Part shown: one piece after another, positions 29,220-39,164 of the stretch
How the letters are laid out: every line of letters starts with the position of its first letter
Numbering within the stretch: position 1 is the first letter of the stretch
Assembly (NCBI RefSeq): GCF_040215725.1
Contig: NZ_CP157967.1
Location: 3,194,501 to 3,258,500 of the forward strand
Origin: Rhizobium sp. ZPR4
GTDB lineage: Bacteria > Pseudomonadota > Alphaproteobacteria > Rhizobiales > Rhizobiaceae
Length of the DNA stretch: 64,000 bases
Direction: 5' to 3'
The notes under the pieces: model-generated
Databases searched by the model: none
What the model was told of the DNA's origin: nothing
What the model saw: only the letters and a program-made list of their open reading frames with translations
Program-made: the position numbers and the translations under genes

Positions 29220-30410
29220 TCAGCCGACCCGCTCCACAGCGATTGCCGTCGCCTCGCCGCCACCGATGCAGAGTGCGGCAACGCCACGCCGCACTCCTTG
29301 ACGCTCCAGCGCATGCAGCAGGGTCACGATCAACCGCGCGCCTGTGGCGCCGATCGGATGGCCCAGCGCGCAGGCGCCGCCGTTGACATTCAGGCGATCG
29401 CGCGCAATGCCAAGCTCCTTCGCGGCTGCCATGGCGACGACGGCGAAGGCCTCGTTGATCTCGAAGAGATCGACATCGCCGATCTTCCAGCCGATCTTGT
29501 CAAGCAGCTTGCGGATCGCGGGGATCGGCGCTGTCGTGTACCAGGCGGGCTCTTGGCTGTGCGTGGCATGCGCCTTGATTTCGGCCAGGATCGGCAGCCC
29601 CTCGCGCTCGGCAAGCGAACGGCGCGTCAGGATCAAGGCAGCCGCACCATCGGCATTGGCCGAGGCGCTGGCGGCGGTAATCGTGCCGTCCTTGCGGAAG
29701 GCGGGCTTGAGCGTCGGGATCTTTTCCGGCGAGACCTTCTGCGGGTGCTCGTCCCTGGCAATCGTCACAAGGCCACCCTTGGCGGCAACAGAAACCGGCG
29801 TGATCTCGGCTTCGAAGGCGCCATTCCCGATTGCGGCGCGGGCGCGCGACAACGTTTCGACGGCATAGGCATCCTGATCGTCGCGGCTGAACTGATAGGC
29901 CTCGACCGCCATCTCGCCGAAATCGCCCATCGAGCGGCCCTTCTCATAGGCATCTTCCAGCCCATCGAGCATCATATGGTCGAAGATGCGATCATGGCCC
30001 ATGCGATAACCGCCGCGTGCCTTGGCGAGCAGATAAGGCGCATTCGACATGGATTCCATGCCACCGGCGATCGCGATCGAGGCCGAACCGGCGAGAAGCA
30101 GATCATGCGCCAGCATGGTCGCCTTCATGCCGGAACCGCAGACCTTGTTGATGGTAGTGGCGCCGACGGCATCCGGCAGGCCAGCCCCGCGAGCAGCCTG
30201 CCGGGCCGGCGCCTGTCCCTGCCCCGCGGGCAGGACGCAGCCGAACAAAACTTCATCCACCCGCTCTGCCGAAAGGCCGGCACGCCCCAGCGCGGCTCGG
30301 ATGACATGCGCGCCAAGCTCGGGCGCCTGCAATGGCGAAAGATCTCCCTGGAAGCGGCCGAGCGGCGTGCGCGTGGCGGATACGATGACGACGGGATCGA
30401 TAGCAGACAT
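29220..30410 (-). CDS. Acetyl-CoA acetyltransferase / thiolase
   Basis: A 396-residue thiolase of the usual length. The acyl-carrying Cys91 lies in NKVCGSGMKA, the C-terminal His motif is GGACALGHPIGATGAR and the second active-site Cys is in LCIGGGEA. The enzyme joins two acetyl-CoA to acetoacetyl-CoA or runs the reverse step in fatty-acid or butyrate breakdown; which direction cannot be told. ATG at 30410 follows GAGGAG. No other beta-oxidation or PHB gene is adjacent, so it is probably an accessory paralogue. Confidence 0.93.
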   Translation of the reverse strand: MSAIDPVVIVSATRTPLGRFQGDLSPLQAPELGAHVIRAALGRAGLSAERVDEVLFGCVLPAGQGQAPARQAARGAGLPDAVGATTINKVCGSGMKATMLAHDLLLAGSASIAIAGGMESMSNAPYLLAKARGGYRMGHDRIFDHMMLDGLEDAYEKGRSMGDFGEMAVEAYQFSRDDQDAYAVETLSRARAAIGNGAFEAEITPVSVAAKGGLVTIARDEHPQKVSPEKIPTLKPAFRKDGTITAASASANADGAAALILTRRSLAEREGLPILAEIKAHATHSQEPAWYTTAPIPAIRKLLDKIGWKIGDVDLFEINEAFAVVAMAAAKELGIARDRLNVNGGACALGHPIGATGARLIVTLLHALERQGVRRGVAALCIGGGEATAIAVERVG

Positions 30411-30460
30411 GACATCTCCTCACGGTCAGCAAACGATATCTTCACCTGAGTCCTATCACG

Positions 30461-30482
30461 TTAAATGATGATCGTCATCTAA
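30461..30482. promoter_or_regulatory. 22-base dyad between thiolase and vapBC
   Basis: An imperfect palindrome centred on GATC (TTAAATGATGATCGTCATCTAA) with 9 of 11 base pairs matching. It lies 51 bases upstream of the thiolase start and 97 bases upstream of vapB, so it could be an operator for either. Confidence 0.35.
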
Positions 30483-30578
30483 ATATCGTGGGAAATAGGA
30501 TGCAAACCGGCGGCGGATATGATTGCCCTCACGGCATACAGGCCTTAAGGATATCCATAAAATTTGAAGGGATATTCC

Positions 30579-30806
30579 ATGCCACTTTACATCAAGGACG
30601 ATGCCATCGACCGACTGGCGCGGCGCTATCAGGCGCTGACCAAGGCCACCACCAAGACGGAAGCCGTGCGGCTTGCCTTGCAGAAGGCGCTGGATGAGGA
30701 GCTGACCAAGCCGGCCCTTGCCGACGTCGCCGTCGCTTTCTGCCGCACTCTCAAGCAGAAGGCCATCGCCAAAAGCGAAAGCGCCGACATAGCGGGAGAG
30801 ATTTGA
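30579..30806 (+). CDS. vapB: VapB-type antitoxin
   Basis: A 75-residue protein of the PSK/VapB antitoxin family: an N-terminal strand and helix for DNA binding (MPLYIKDDAIDRLARRYQAL) with the TKTEAVRLAL helix typical of the family, and a C-terminal tail that would wrap the toxin. GAAGGGA precedes the ATG at 30579. The stop overlaps the toxin start by one base (TGATG), the usual toxin-antitoxin coupling. It should neutralise VapC and repress its own operon. Confidence 0.85.
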   Translation: MPLYIKDDAIDRLARRYQALTKATTKTEAVRLALQKALDEELTKPALADVAVAFCRTLKQKAIAKSESADIAGEI

Positions 30807-31201
30807 TGTTCATCGACGCTTCAGTACTGTCGGCTATGATGACGGACGAGGAAGAGGCGCGCGCCTTCGCCATCCGCATGCAGCGGGCAACGGCACGAAT
30901 GACCTCGCCGCTTGCCGCAGCGAATGCCGCAATCTTGATCTCTGAAGCTTTGAGATTGTCGCCGACCGAGGCCGGCGAAGCGGTGCGCACGTTTCTGCAG
31001 CTTATGAACATTCAGCCGCTCGCCGTGCCACCTCGAGCCGCCGCTCTGGCGACGGAAGCATATGAGCGTTATGGCCAAGGCGGCCAGCCGGGGCGCCTCA
31101 GCCTGGACGATTGCATGACCTATGCCTGCGCTCGTTATTATCGCCAGCCGCTACTGTCGAAAAGCGACCAGTTCAAGCAAACGGACATCGAGCTGGCCTA
31201 A
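30806..31201 (+). CDS. vapC: VapC-type PIN-domain toxin
   Basis: A 131-residue PIN-domain ribonuclease toxin. Acidic metal-binding positions appear as Asp4 (MFIDASVL), Glu48 or so (LISEAL) and the pair in RLSLDDCMTYACAR; the C-terminal SKSDQFKQTDIELA matches the family end. The closely related TTG one codon upstream is less likely than this ATG. It is expected to cleave tRNA or rRNA when VapB is lost. Gene pair with the antitoxin; its target is unknown. Confidence 0.88.
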   Translation: MFIDASVLSAMMTDEEEARAFAIRMQRATARMTSPLAAANAAILISEALRLSPTEAGEAVRTFLQLMNIQPLAVPPRAAALATEAYERYGQGGQPGRLSLDDCMTYACARYYRQPLLSKSDQFKQTDIELA

Positions 31202-31243
31202 GCTGCTCCAACGGAGGCGAGGCCGGCCCGATGCGATCTGTTG

Positions 31244-31549
31244 TTACGGGCAAAGAGACGAAGGGCCTGCCGCGAACGTGTTCGAACGAACGCCGACTGC
31301 ATTCGGGGCAGCAGCGCATTGCAGGCGGGACATCGAGTCGCCGGCGCGGATCGGGCCGGTCACCGACGGGTCGGTGTTGATCGTGCCATCCGGCAGGATT
31401 GCGTCCTTCGAATGATCGACATTGCCGACATCGGTCTGGAACGCCTCGACATTGACGCGCTTGGGATGATGCTTGTGCACCTGCTCTGCCATGGCGGCGC
31501 TGGACACGCCGAGGACGAGAGCAGAGATGGCGAGGGTTCTGAGCAGCAT
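31244..31549 (-). CDS. Small secreted protein, unknown function
   Basis: A 101-residue protein with a Sec signal peptide (MLLRTLAISALVLGVSSAAM-A, cleavage near residue 21). The mature part starts with a His-rich stretch (EQVHKHHPKR) and has two cysteines (RLQCAA, SSLCP) that may form a disulfide. ATG at 31549 follows CAGGAGG, a strong site; the frame extends 12 codons upstream without support. It converges on vapC with a 42-base gap. Family not recognised. Confidence 0.65.
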   Translation of the reverse strand: MLLRTLAISALVLGVSSAAMAEQVHKHHPKRVNVEAFQTDVGNVDHSKDAILPDGTINTDPSVTGPIRAGDSMSRLQCAAAPNAVGVRSNTFAAGPSSLCP

Positions 31550-31652
31550 GGGACTGCCTCCTGTGGGAGTTGACGCGAATTTCATATGGGAACTGGCAGG
31601 CCATTTTACAGCGGCTTGCCTGTCAATATCGTTAAGAATTTGAAGGTTTTGA

Positions 31653-33092
31653 TCAGGTCTTCACTTTATGGCGGGATACCTCTGCGCCGGCATCGTGCGG
31701 CAGGCTGATAAAACGCAATGCGGAGATGCCACCGATAAGGCCAACGACAAGGAAAGCCCAGCGAAAATCGACGAGCGAGAGCGTTTCCTCACCATGAATC
31801 GTGCGCGAGAGATTGAGGACGGCGGCAGCGACGGCAACGCCGAGCAGCAGCGAAACCTGCTGCAGCATACTCGACAATGTCGAGGCAGAGCTGCGCTGCG
31901 CGGCATGGATATCGGCAAAGCCAAGCGTATTCAGCGCCGTGAAATTCATCGACCGCGAAAGCCCGGCAATGAATAGCAGACAATATATCAACAGGTCCGG
32001 CGTCGATGGAGACAGAAACGCACATCCGGCAATGCTGGCCGATGAGATCAGACCGTTAACGACAAGCACGTTGCGGAAACCGAAGATCCTCAACATCTGC
32101 GTGGTGATCGCCTTCATGCCGAGATTGCCGGCGAAATAGAACAGCAGATAGGTGCCGGCATCGATCGCCGTGCGGCCGAAGCCGACCTGGAAAAGCAGCG
32201 GGATCAGGAAAGGCGTGGCATTGATCGCGACGCGGCTCGCCGTACCCGCCGAAAGCGTCGACATGGCGAAGGTCTGCACCTTGAAGGCGGAGAGATCGAG
32301 CAAGGGCTCGTCAACCTTCAGGAAATGCCGGGTGGCAATGATGGAAAAGACCACGCCGACAGCGATCAAGCCGACGCTGGCCACGAGCGCCGTCGTGCCC
32401 TGAACCACGAATTCCAGACCGGCGAGCAGGAAGGTCAGCCCCGCCGCCGATTGCAGGAAGCCGACCACATCGAGCCGCGCGACCTTTTCCTCCCGCTGAT
32501 CCGGCACGAAGCGCAGGACGAGACCAAGGCCAATGATGCCGATCGGGATATTGATCAGGAAGTTCCAATGCCAGGTCAGGTAGGTGGTGATTAAGCTGCC
32601 GAGCACCGGGCCAATGACTGGAGCCGTCAGCGCCGGCCATACGATCATCGACATCGCATTGACGAGATCGGACTTGCGCGCGTTGCGCAGCACGATGATG
32701 CGTCCGACAGGCGTCATCAGCGCACTGCCGAGGCCCTGAACGGCACGAGCGATGATGAATTCGGTCAAATTGCCCGATAGGCCGCAGAATAGCGACGCAA
32801 CGGTGAAGATGGCGATGGATGCCAGGAACACCCGCCGGGCGCCATAGCGATCACCTGCCCAGCCGGCGAGCGGCACGAAGGCCGCCATGGTGAGCAGATA
32901 GACCGTGATACCGATGCTCATCGAGACCGGCTCGACACCAAAACTTACCGCCATCTGCGGCAACGAGGTGGTGATGATCGTCCCGTCCAGAAACTGCATG
33001 AAAAAGGAGACGGCGACGACAAAGGCGATGACGCGGGATTGCCGGCCGAAATTGTCTTCGGAAGGCTGTTCTATGGTCCGGGCAACGGTCAT
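31653..33092 (-). CDS. MFS multidrug exporter, DHA2 (EmrB/QacA) family
   Basis: A 479-residue major facilitator with about fourteen hydrophobic helices. The first helix carries the DHA2-like start FFMQFLDGTIITTSLPQM, helix 2/3 loop has AGWAGDRYGARRVF (motif A) and helix 5 GPVLGSLIT (motif C, antiporters). ATG at 33092 is chosen; an in-frame TTG further upstream has no ribosome site. No adaptor (EmrA-like) gene accompanies it, so it is a stand-alone proton-driven exporter. Substrates unknown. Confidence 0.9.
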   Translation of the reverse strand: MTVARTIEQPSEDNFGRQSRVIAFVVAVSFFMQFLDGTIITTSLPQMAVSFGVEPVSMSIGITVYLLTMAAFVPLAGWAGDRYGARRVFLASIAIFTVASLFCGLSGNLTEFIIARAVQGLGSALMTPVGRIIVLRNARKSDLVNAMSMIVWPALTAPVIGPVLGSLITTYLTWHWNFLINIPIGIIGLGLVLRFVPDQREEKVARLDVVGFLQSAAGLTFLLAGLEFVVQGTTALVASVGLIAVGVVFSIIATRHFLKVDEPLLDLSAFKVQTFAMSTLSAGTASRVAINATPFLIPLLFQVGFGRTAIDAGTYLLFYFAGNLGMKAITTQMLRIFGFRNVLVVNGLISSASIAGCAFLSPSTPDLLIYCLLFIAGLSRSMNFTALNTLGFADIHAAQRSSASTLSSMLQQVSLLLGVAVAAAVLNLSRTIHGEETLSLVDFRWAFLVVGLIGGISALRFISLPHDAGAEVSRHKVKT

Positions 33093-33281
33093 GATGTGAA
33101 ATTTCAGAAGATAGCGTTCAAACGGACCGGAAGTTACCGGCAACAATCATACGATCATTGAATACGCCCATGATAGCGCCTTGCAAAGCCGCAACCCGAA
33201 CCGGCGCCATCAAAAATTGGCACAGTGACAAAGAAATCGCGACCCTTGCCGCATCTGCTTTGGCGGCACCTCACGCCGAAA

Positions 33282-33944
33282 TCAATCGTCGGAGTAACGC
33301 TGCTCCCGCCACGGGTCGCCATACATATGATAGCCATTCTTCTCCCAAAAGCCGGCGCGATCGGAGCCGATCAGCTCGATGCGGTTCAGCCACTTGGCGC
33401 TCTTCCAGAAATAGAGATGCGGCACGACGAGACGCATCGGGCCGCCGTGCTCGCCGGTCAGCGGCTGGCCTTCCCAGCCGGTGGCGAGGATCGCATCCTC
33501 GGCCGCGAAATCCGAAAGCGGCAGGTTGGTGGTATAGCCGTCATAGCTCGTCAGCAGCACATGATGCGCCTCGGCCGTCGGCATGACGAGGTCAAGGAGA
33601 TCGCGCGTCGAAACTCCTTCCCAGCGATTGTCGTAACGCGACCAGGTCGTCACGCAATGAATGTCGCTGACATGGGTGCTTTGCCCGATCGCCTGGAAAG
33701 CCGCCCAATCCAGGCTGAGCCGCTTTTCCACGAAGCCGAACACATCGAGCCGCCAGCTCGACAAGGACACCTGCGGCTGCACGCCAAGATCGAGCACCGG
33801 CCAGTTCTTCACGAGATGCTGCCCCGGCGGCAGCCGCTCAGTCTCGGGCCGGCTGATGCGCCCTGTCAGAAACTTGCCCTCCGCCGCCCAGCGACGCTTG
33901 GAAGTCGTGAGCTTGCTATCGGCGGGAATCTGGTCGTCGCTCAT
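33282..33944 (-). CDS. Sulfite-oxidase-like molybdopterin oxidoreductase
   Basis: A 220-residue member of the sulfite oxidase superfamily containing only the molybdopterin domain. Cys97 in HCVTTWSR is at the position of the molybdenum-binding cysteine, and GGPMRLVVPHLYFWKSAKW is a family-like end segment. There is no Tat or Sec signal peptide, so it seems cytoplasmic, and no heme domain. ATG at 33944 follows GAGAGGA. Substrate and electron partner are unknown; it is not evidently linked to its neighbours. Confidence 0.85.
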   Translation of the reverse strand: MSDDQIPADSKLTTSKRRWAAEGKFLTGRISRPETERLPPGQHLVKNWPVLDLGVQPQVSLSSWRLDVFGFVEKRLSLDWAAFQAIGQSTHVSDIHCVTTWSRYDNRWEGVSTRDLLDLVMPTAEAHHVLLTSYDGYTTNLPLSDFAAEDAILATGWEGQPLTGEHGGPMRLVVPHLYFWKSAKWLNRIELIGSDRAGFWEKNGYHMYGDPWREQRYSDD

Positions 33945-34022
33945 GCAGCTATCCTCTCTGCTGAGCAGAAATAGGATTACCGAGCTGGGCAGGTGTCAAG
34001 TCAAGGAGCGGCAGATAGCCGA

Positions 34023-34586
34023 CTATATTGCCGTGATGGCGATGCAGAAGAGCCGCGCCTTGCCGGATATCGACCGCCGTGCGGCATCACCATTCGAGAC
34101 AAGCAGGCAATCGTCCGCATCAAGCATCGTGCCATCGATCTCCGCGTTACCGCGATGGCAAAGAACAAGGGTGATCCCGTTTCCGAAAGTGACCTCGCTA
34201 TATCCATCGACCGAAACGCGCCGCACCGAATGCGTGAAACGTCCGCGCCGCGTCATCACATTGAGGTCGGTAATCGTGCCATCGATCAGCGTCGCCGAAG
34301 TCGGCGCATCCGCTGCGAAAGGCAGCGGCTCGCTCGCCTGCGTCAGGCGTTCAGGCTCCCGCCCCTCGATGAAGAGGGTCATGCCCTCGCCATCGAGAAT
34401 GGATAGCGTGCGATCTATGCCGGGAAAGACCGAGAACGGCCCGTCCGAGGCAACGGTCGCCATGCTGACGCGCCAGTCGAAGTCGGCAAGCCCGGTACCG
34501 TCGGGCGAAACGGCGATCTCAACCGTTTCTCCGCCGCCGTTTTTCCAGGGCATGCGCTTGTGATCACCGGCGCGCAGCAGCTTCAT
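34023..34586 (-). CDS. hutD: HutD-family protein
   Basis: A 187-residue cupin-like HutD/Ves protein (MPWKNGGGETVEIAVSPDG near the N-terminus, then FPGIDRTLSIL). HutD accompanies histidine-utilisation genes and in Pseudomonas is thought to limit hut expression, perhaps by binding an intermediate such as formylglutamate; it is not a pathway enzyme. The ATG at 34586 lies just beyond the hutU stop (1 base between), making it the last gene of the minus-strand hut operon. Confidence 0.88.
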   Translation of the reverse strand: MKLLRAGDHKRMPWKNGGGETVEIAVSPDGTGLADFDWRVSMATVASDGPFSVFPGIDRTLSILDGEGMTLFIEGREPERLTQASEPLPFAADAPTSATLIDGTITDLNVMTRRGRFTHSVRRVSVDGYSEVTFGNGITLVLCHRGNAEIDGTMLDADDCLLVSNGDAARRSISGKARLFCIAITAI

Positions 34587-34587
34587 C

Positions 34588-36273
34588 TTAGTTCCCCAGG
34601 ATGGCCGGCAGGCGCAGGCCCTGCTGCTTGGCCCAGTCAAGCGCGATGTCGTAGCCGGCATCGGCATGGCGCATGACGCCGGTTGCCGGGTCGTTCCAGA
34701 GCACGCGCTCCAGACGCTTGGCCGCATCATCGGTGCCGTCGGCGCAGATGACCATGCCCGAGTGCTGAGAAAAGCCCATGCCGACGCCGCCGCCGTGATG
34801 CAGCGACACCCAGGTGGCGCCCGATGCGGTGTTGAGCAGGGCATTGAGCAGCGGCCAGTCGGAAACGGCGTCCGAGCCGTCCTTCATCGCTTCCGTTTCA
34901 CGGTTCGGCGAGGCGACCGAGCCGGAGTCGAGATGGTCGCGGCCGATGACGACAGGCGCCTTCAGCTCGCCATTCCTGACCATTTCGTTGAAGGCGAGGC
35001 CGAGGCGGTGACGATCGCCGAGGCCAACCCAGCAAATGCGTGCCGGCAGACCCTGAAAGGCGATGCGCTCGCGCGCCATGTCGAGCCAGTTGTGCAGGTG
35101 CGTATTGCCGGGAGTGAGTTCTTTCACCTTGGCGTCGGTCTTGTAGATATCCTCCGGATCGCCCGAAAGGGCAGCCCAACGGAAGGGACCGATGCCGCGG
35201 CAGAACAGCGGACGGATATAGGCCGGCACGAAGCCCGGGAAGGCGAAGGCATTTTCAAAGCCTTCGTCCTTGGCGACCTGGCGGATGTTGTTGCCGTAGT
35301 CGAGCGTCGGCACGCCGGCATTCCAGAAATCGACCATGGCTTCGACATGAACCTTCATCGAGGCACGAGCGGCAGCTTCGACGGCCTTTGGATCGCTTTC
35401 GCGCTTGGCCCTGTGTTCGGCCACAGTCCAGCCGGCCGGCAGGTAGCCGTTCAGCGGGTCGTGGGCGGAAGTCTGGTCGGTGACGATATCCGGACGCGGG
35501 CCGCCAGCCTTCATGCGCTTTACGAGTTCCGGGAAGATTTCGGCGGCATTGCCGAGCAGACCGACGGACTTGGCTTCACCGGCCTTCGTCCACTTGTCGA
35601 TCAAAGCAAGCGCTTCGTCGAGGCTCGATGCCTTTTCGTCGACATAACGGGTGCGGAGGCGGAAATCGATGCGGGTTTCGTCGCTCTCGACCGCAAGGCA
35701 GCAGGCACCGGCCATGACGGCCGCCAGCGGCTGTGCGCCGCCCATGCCGCCGAGGCCGCCGGTCAGGATCCACTTGCCCTTGAGATCGCCGTTATAATGC
35801 TGGCGGCCGGCTTCGACGAAGGTTTCATAGGTGCCCTGCACGATGCCCTGCGTGCCGATGTAGATCCACGAGCCGGCCGTCATCTGGCCGTACATGGCAA
35901 GGCCCTTCTTATCCAGCTCGTTGAAGTGATCCCAGGTTGCCCAATGCGGCACGAGGTTGGAATTCGCGATGAGAACGCGCGGCGCATCCTTGTGGGTGCG
36001 AAACACGGCGACCGGCTTGCCGGACTGCACGAGCAGCGTCTCGTCTTCGTTGAGCGTCTTCAGCGTCGCGGCAATACGGTCGAAGTCGTCCCAGGTGCGG
36101 GCAGCGCGGCCGATGCCGCCATAGACGACCAGCTCGTTCGGGTTTTCGGCAACGTCCGGGTCGAGGTTGTTCATCAGCATGCGCAGCGGCGCTTCGGTCA
36201 GCCAGCTCTTGGCGTTGAGTTCCGGGCCGCGAGGAGCGCGGATTTCGCGGATATTATGGCGCGGGTTGGTCAT
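34588..36273 (-). CDS. hutU: Urocanate hydratase
   Basis: A 561-residue urocanase, the usual length. It converts urocanate to imidazolone-5-propanoate using tightly bound NAD+ as an electrophile. The NAD-binding Gly-rich segment [13 protein letters not shown] and the C-terminal region ([28 protein letters not shown]) are characteristic. ATG at 36273 follows TTGGAG; it starts 1 base after the hutH stop. Second enzyme of the histidine route. Confidence 0.97.
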   Translation of the reverse strand: MTNPRHNIREIRAPRGPELNAKSWLTEAPLRMLMNNLDPDVAENPNELVVYGGIGRAARTWDDFDRIAATLKTLNEDETLLVQSGKPVAVFRTHKDAPRVLIANSNLVPHWATWDHFNELDKKGLAMYGQMTAGSWIYIGTQGIVQGTYETFVEAGRQHYNGDLKGKWILTGGLGGMGGAQPLAAVMAGACCLAVESDETRIDFRLRTRYVDEKASSLDEALALIDKWTKAGEAKSVGLLGNAAEIFPELVKRMKAGGPRPDIVTDQTSAHDPLNGYLPAGWTVAEHRAKRESDPKAVEAAARASMKVHVEAMVDFWNAGVPTLDYGNNIRQVAKDEGFENAFAFPGFVPAYIRPLFCRGIGPFRWAALSGDPEDIYKTDAKVKELTPGNTHLHNWLDMARERIAFQGLPARICWVGLGDRHRLGLAFNEMVRNGELKAPVVIGRDHLDSGSVASPNRETEAMKDGSDAVSDWPLLNALLNTASGATWVSLHHGGGVGMGFSQHSGMVICADGTDDAAKRLERVLWNDPATGVMRHADAGYDIALDWAKQQGLRLPAILGN

Positions 36274-36274
36274 G

Positions 36275-37810
36275 TCACATCTCCAAGGAGGGCAGGATGT
36301 CGGTTGAGATCGAGGCATTGAGGGCGCCGGAGGCAATGAGGTCTGCGGCGAATTTCAGGTCGTTTGCCATGTAGCGGTCCTCTTCGAGCGAAGGCACGGC
36401 GGCGCGAATGGCAGCAATGGCAAGCGTCAGTTCAGGGCTGGTCGTCAGCGGCGCGCGCAGCTCGACACCCTGAGCAGCCGTCAACGCTTCGATGCCGATG
36501 ATGGCGAAGAGGTTTTCGGTCATCCCGAGCAGGCGACGCGCGCCATGGCAGGCCATAGAGACATGGTCTTCCTGGTTGGCCGAGGTCGGCGTCGAGTCGA
36601 CGGAGGCCGGATGCGACATCTGCTTGTTTTCGGACATGAGCGCCGCCGAGGTTACTTCGGCAATCATCAGACCGGAGTTCAGGCCCGGCTTCTTGGCGAG
36701 GAAGGCCGGCAGACCATAGCTGAGCGCCGGGTCGACGAGCAACGCGATGCGCCGCTGGGCGATCGCACCGATTTCGCAAACCGCAATCGCGATCTGGTCG
36801 GCAGCGAAAGCAACCGGCTCGGCATGGAAATTGCCGCCGGAAACGACGGAATTGTCCGAAAGCACGAGCGGATTGTCGGTGACGGCGTTGGCTTCGATTT
36901 CGAGCGTGCGGCCGACGGAGCGCAGAAGGTCGAGGCAGGCGCCATCCACCTGCGGCTGGCAGCGGATGCAATAAGGATCCTGCACGCGCTCGTCGCCCTC
37001 GATATGGCTTTCGCGGATCACGGAACCCGCCAGCAGGCCACGAAGGGCAGCAGCGGTATCGATCTGGCCCTTATGGCCGCGCAGCGTATGGATATCCGGA
37101 TGGAACGGCGCCGAAGAGCCCATGGCCGCATCCGTCGACATGGCTCCGGTGATGAGAGCTGCCTGGGCGGCGCGATGGGCGCGGAAGAGGCCGGCAAGCG
37201 CAAGACCGGTCGACACCTGCGTGCCGTTGATCAGCGCCAGACCTTCCTTGGCAGCGAGCACGACCGGCTTCAAGCCGGCCTTTTCGAGCGCTGCCGCGCC
37301 GGAAAGCCGCTCACCGGCATAAAAGGCCTCGCCATGACCCATCATCACGGCGGTCATATGCGCGAGCGGCGCAAGGTCGCCCGATGCGCCGACGGAACCC
37401 TTTTCAGGGATGAGGGGAATAACGCCCTTTTCAAGCATGCCTTCGATCAGCCGCACCAGCTCCAGCCGTACGCCGGATGCACCGCGGCCGAGCGAAACCA
37501 GCTTCAGCGACATGATGAGGCGAACGACGTTCTCGGGCAGCGGCTGGCCGACGCCGCAGCAATGCGACAGAATGAGGTTGCGCTGCAGCGTCGCGACATC
37601 GGCGCTGTCGATCTTGATCGATGCAAGTTTGCCGAAGCCGGTATTGATGCCGTAAACCGGCGCATTGCCAGCAGCAATTTCGGCGATGCGGGCGGCCGCC
37701 TTGGCGATACCGGCATCGAACGAGGCATCGAGTTTGGCGGACTCGCCGGTCCAGTAGATTGCCGCCAATTGCTGCAGCGAAACGGAGCCGGGATGGAGAA
37801 CGACGGTCAT
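36275..37810 (-). CDS. hutH: Histidine ammonia-lyase
   Basis: A 511-residue histidase that removes ammonia from L-histidine to give urocanate. The Ala142-Ser143-Gly144 triad in [12 protein letters not shown] forms the MIO cofactor, as in the well-studied enzymes where the Ser is also number 143. The ATG at 37810 overlaps the hutI stop by 4 bases, so translation is coupled to that gene. Length and motifs are normal. Confidence 0.97.
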   Translation of the reverse strand: MTVVLHPGSVSLQQLAAIYWTGESAKLDASFDAGIAKAAARIAEIAAGNAPVYGINTGFGKLASIKIDSADVATLQRNLILSHCCGVGQPLPENVVRLIMSLKLVSLGRGASGVRLELVRLIEGMLEKGVIPLIPEKGSVGASGDLAPLAHMTAVMMGHGEAFYAGERLSGAAALEKAGLKPVVLAAKEGLALINGTQVSTGLALAGLFRAHRAAQAALITGAMSTDAAMGSSAPFHPDIHTLRGHKGQIDTAAALRGLLAGSVIRESHIEGDERVQDPYCIRCQPQVDGACLDLLRSVGRTLEIEANAVTDNPLVLSDNSVVSGGNFHAEPVAFAADQIAIAVCEIGAIAQRRIALLVDPALSYGLPAFLAKKPGLNSGLMIAEVTSAALMSENKQMSHPASVDSTPTSANQEDHVSMACHGARRLLGMTENLFAIIGIEALTAAQGVELRAPLTTSPELTLAIAAIRAAVPSLEEDRYMANDLKFAADLIASGALNASISTDILPSLEM

Positions 37811-39063
37811 CGGTTGAACCTTTTTCCCTTGAAGACATGGGCATGGAGGGGATTGAAGCCGATGCGGTAGACGAGCTCCGCCAGGCTTTCGACATCCCAG
37901 ATGGCAAAATCGGCGGACTTGCCGGCCTCGAGTGTACCCGTTTCGGAGAGCAGCCCAAGAGCACGCGCGCCTTCGCGCGTCGCGCCGACGATGCATTCCT
38001 CGACCGTCAGGCCAAAGAGGGTCGCGGCCATGTTCATGGTGAGGAGCATCGAGGTCAGCGGCGACGTGCCGGGGTTGCAGTCGGTCGCGATCGCGATCGG
38101 CACACCGGCATCGCGCAGCGCCTGAACCGGCGGCTTCTGCTTCTCATGAATGGCATAGAAGGCGCCGGGAAGCAGCACGGCAACGGTGCCGGAAGCAGCC
38201 ATTGCCTTGACGCCATCCTCATCCAGATATTCGACGTGATCGGCAGAAAGTGCACCATAGGATGCCGCAAGCTTCGCGCCGCCGAGATTGGAGAGCTGTT
38301 CCGCATGCAATTTCATCGGAATGCCGAGCGACTTGGCGAGATCGAAAACACGAGCGATTTCCGCCGTCGAAAAGGCAATGCCCTCGCAGAAGCCGTCGAC
38401 CGCATCGACGAGCCCTTCGGCATGAGCTTGCTTAAGGCCAGGCAGCACGACATCAGTGATATAGTCGCCGTTGCGGCCCTTGTAGTCGGCCGGCGTGGCA
38501 TGGGCGCCGAGATAGGAGGTGACGACGCGAACCGGGCGAACTTCGCCGAGCTTACGGGCGGCGCGCAGCATCTTCAGTTCGGATTCGATACTCAGACCAT
38601 AGCCCGACTTCACTTCGATGGTCGTCACGCCTTCGGAAAGCAGCGTATCGAGCCGCGGCAACGCGACGGCAACGAGTTCATCGACGGAGAGAGCACGGGT
38701 CGCGTTGACGGAGGAAACGATGCCGCCGCCGGCGCGGGCGATTTCTTCGTAGCTAGCCCCTTCCAGCCGCATCTCGAATTCGCGGGCGCGATTACCGCCA
38801 TAGACGATATGCGTATGGCAATCGACGAGACCGGGCGTCACCCAGCGCCCCTTAAGATCGATCGTTTCGGCACCGGAGGTATCAGGCAAATCGGCTTCGT
38901 GGCCGGCAAAGACAATGCGGCCATCCCTGGTCAGGATCGCACCCTTCTCGATCGTGCCGAGCCAGGCCTCGCCCTCTTTCAGGGTCGCAAGGCGAACATT
39001 GCGCCACACGCGGCTTGCCGCGCCATTTTCCTGGCTATCGTCGGAAAAATTGTTCCCACCCAT
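37807..39063 (-). CDS. hutI: Imidazolonepropionase
   Basis: A 418-residue amidohydrolase that opens imidazolone-propanoate to formimidoyl-glutamate. The metal-binding His83 and His85 are in [10 protein letters not shown], and the family segments EVKSGYGL and [10 protein letters not shown] are present. ATG at 39063 follows GAGGAAAGG. It is the promoter-proximal gene of the hutIHUD operon and reads away from the operator at 39094. Confidence 0.96.
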   Translation of the reverse strand: MGGNNFSDDSQENGAASRVWRNVRLATLKEGEAWLGTIEKGAILTRDGRIVFAGHEADLPDTSGAETIDLKGRWVTPGLVDCHTHIVYGGNRAREFEMRLEGASYEEIARAGGGIVSSVNATRALSVDELVAVALPRLDTLLSEGVTTIEVKSGYGLSIESELKMLRAARKLGEVRPVRVVTSYLGAHATPADYKGRNGDYITDVVLPGLKQAHAEGLVDAVDGFCEGIAFSTAEIARVFDLAKSLGIPMKLHAEQLSNLGGAKLAASYGALSADHVEYLDEDGVKAMAASGTVAVLLPGAFYAIHEKQKPPVQALRDAGVPIAIATDCNPGTSPLTSMLLTMNMAATLFGLTVEECIVGATREGARALGLLSETGTLEAGKSADFAIWDVESLAELVYRIGFNPLHAHVFKGKRFNR

Positions 39064-39093
39064 CAGCTTTACGCCTTTCCTCGTTGGCTCATA

Positions 39094-39105
39094 ATGTATA
39101 TACAT
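39094..39105. promoter_or_regulatory. HutC operator between hutI and hutF
   Basis: ATGTATATACAT is a perfect 12-base palindrome containing TGTATATACA, the core reported for HutC binding in Pseudomonas. It lies 31 bases upstream of hutI and 60 bases upstream of hutF, so one repressor dimer could control both directions, with urocanate as the expected inducer. Confidence 0.8.
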
Positions 39106-39164
39106 AATCGAAAGGCTGACAAGAGGGATTTTGGACTCCGTGTCCGAAAGGAAAGGGTGAGACC

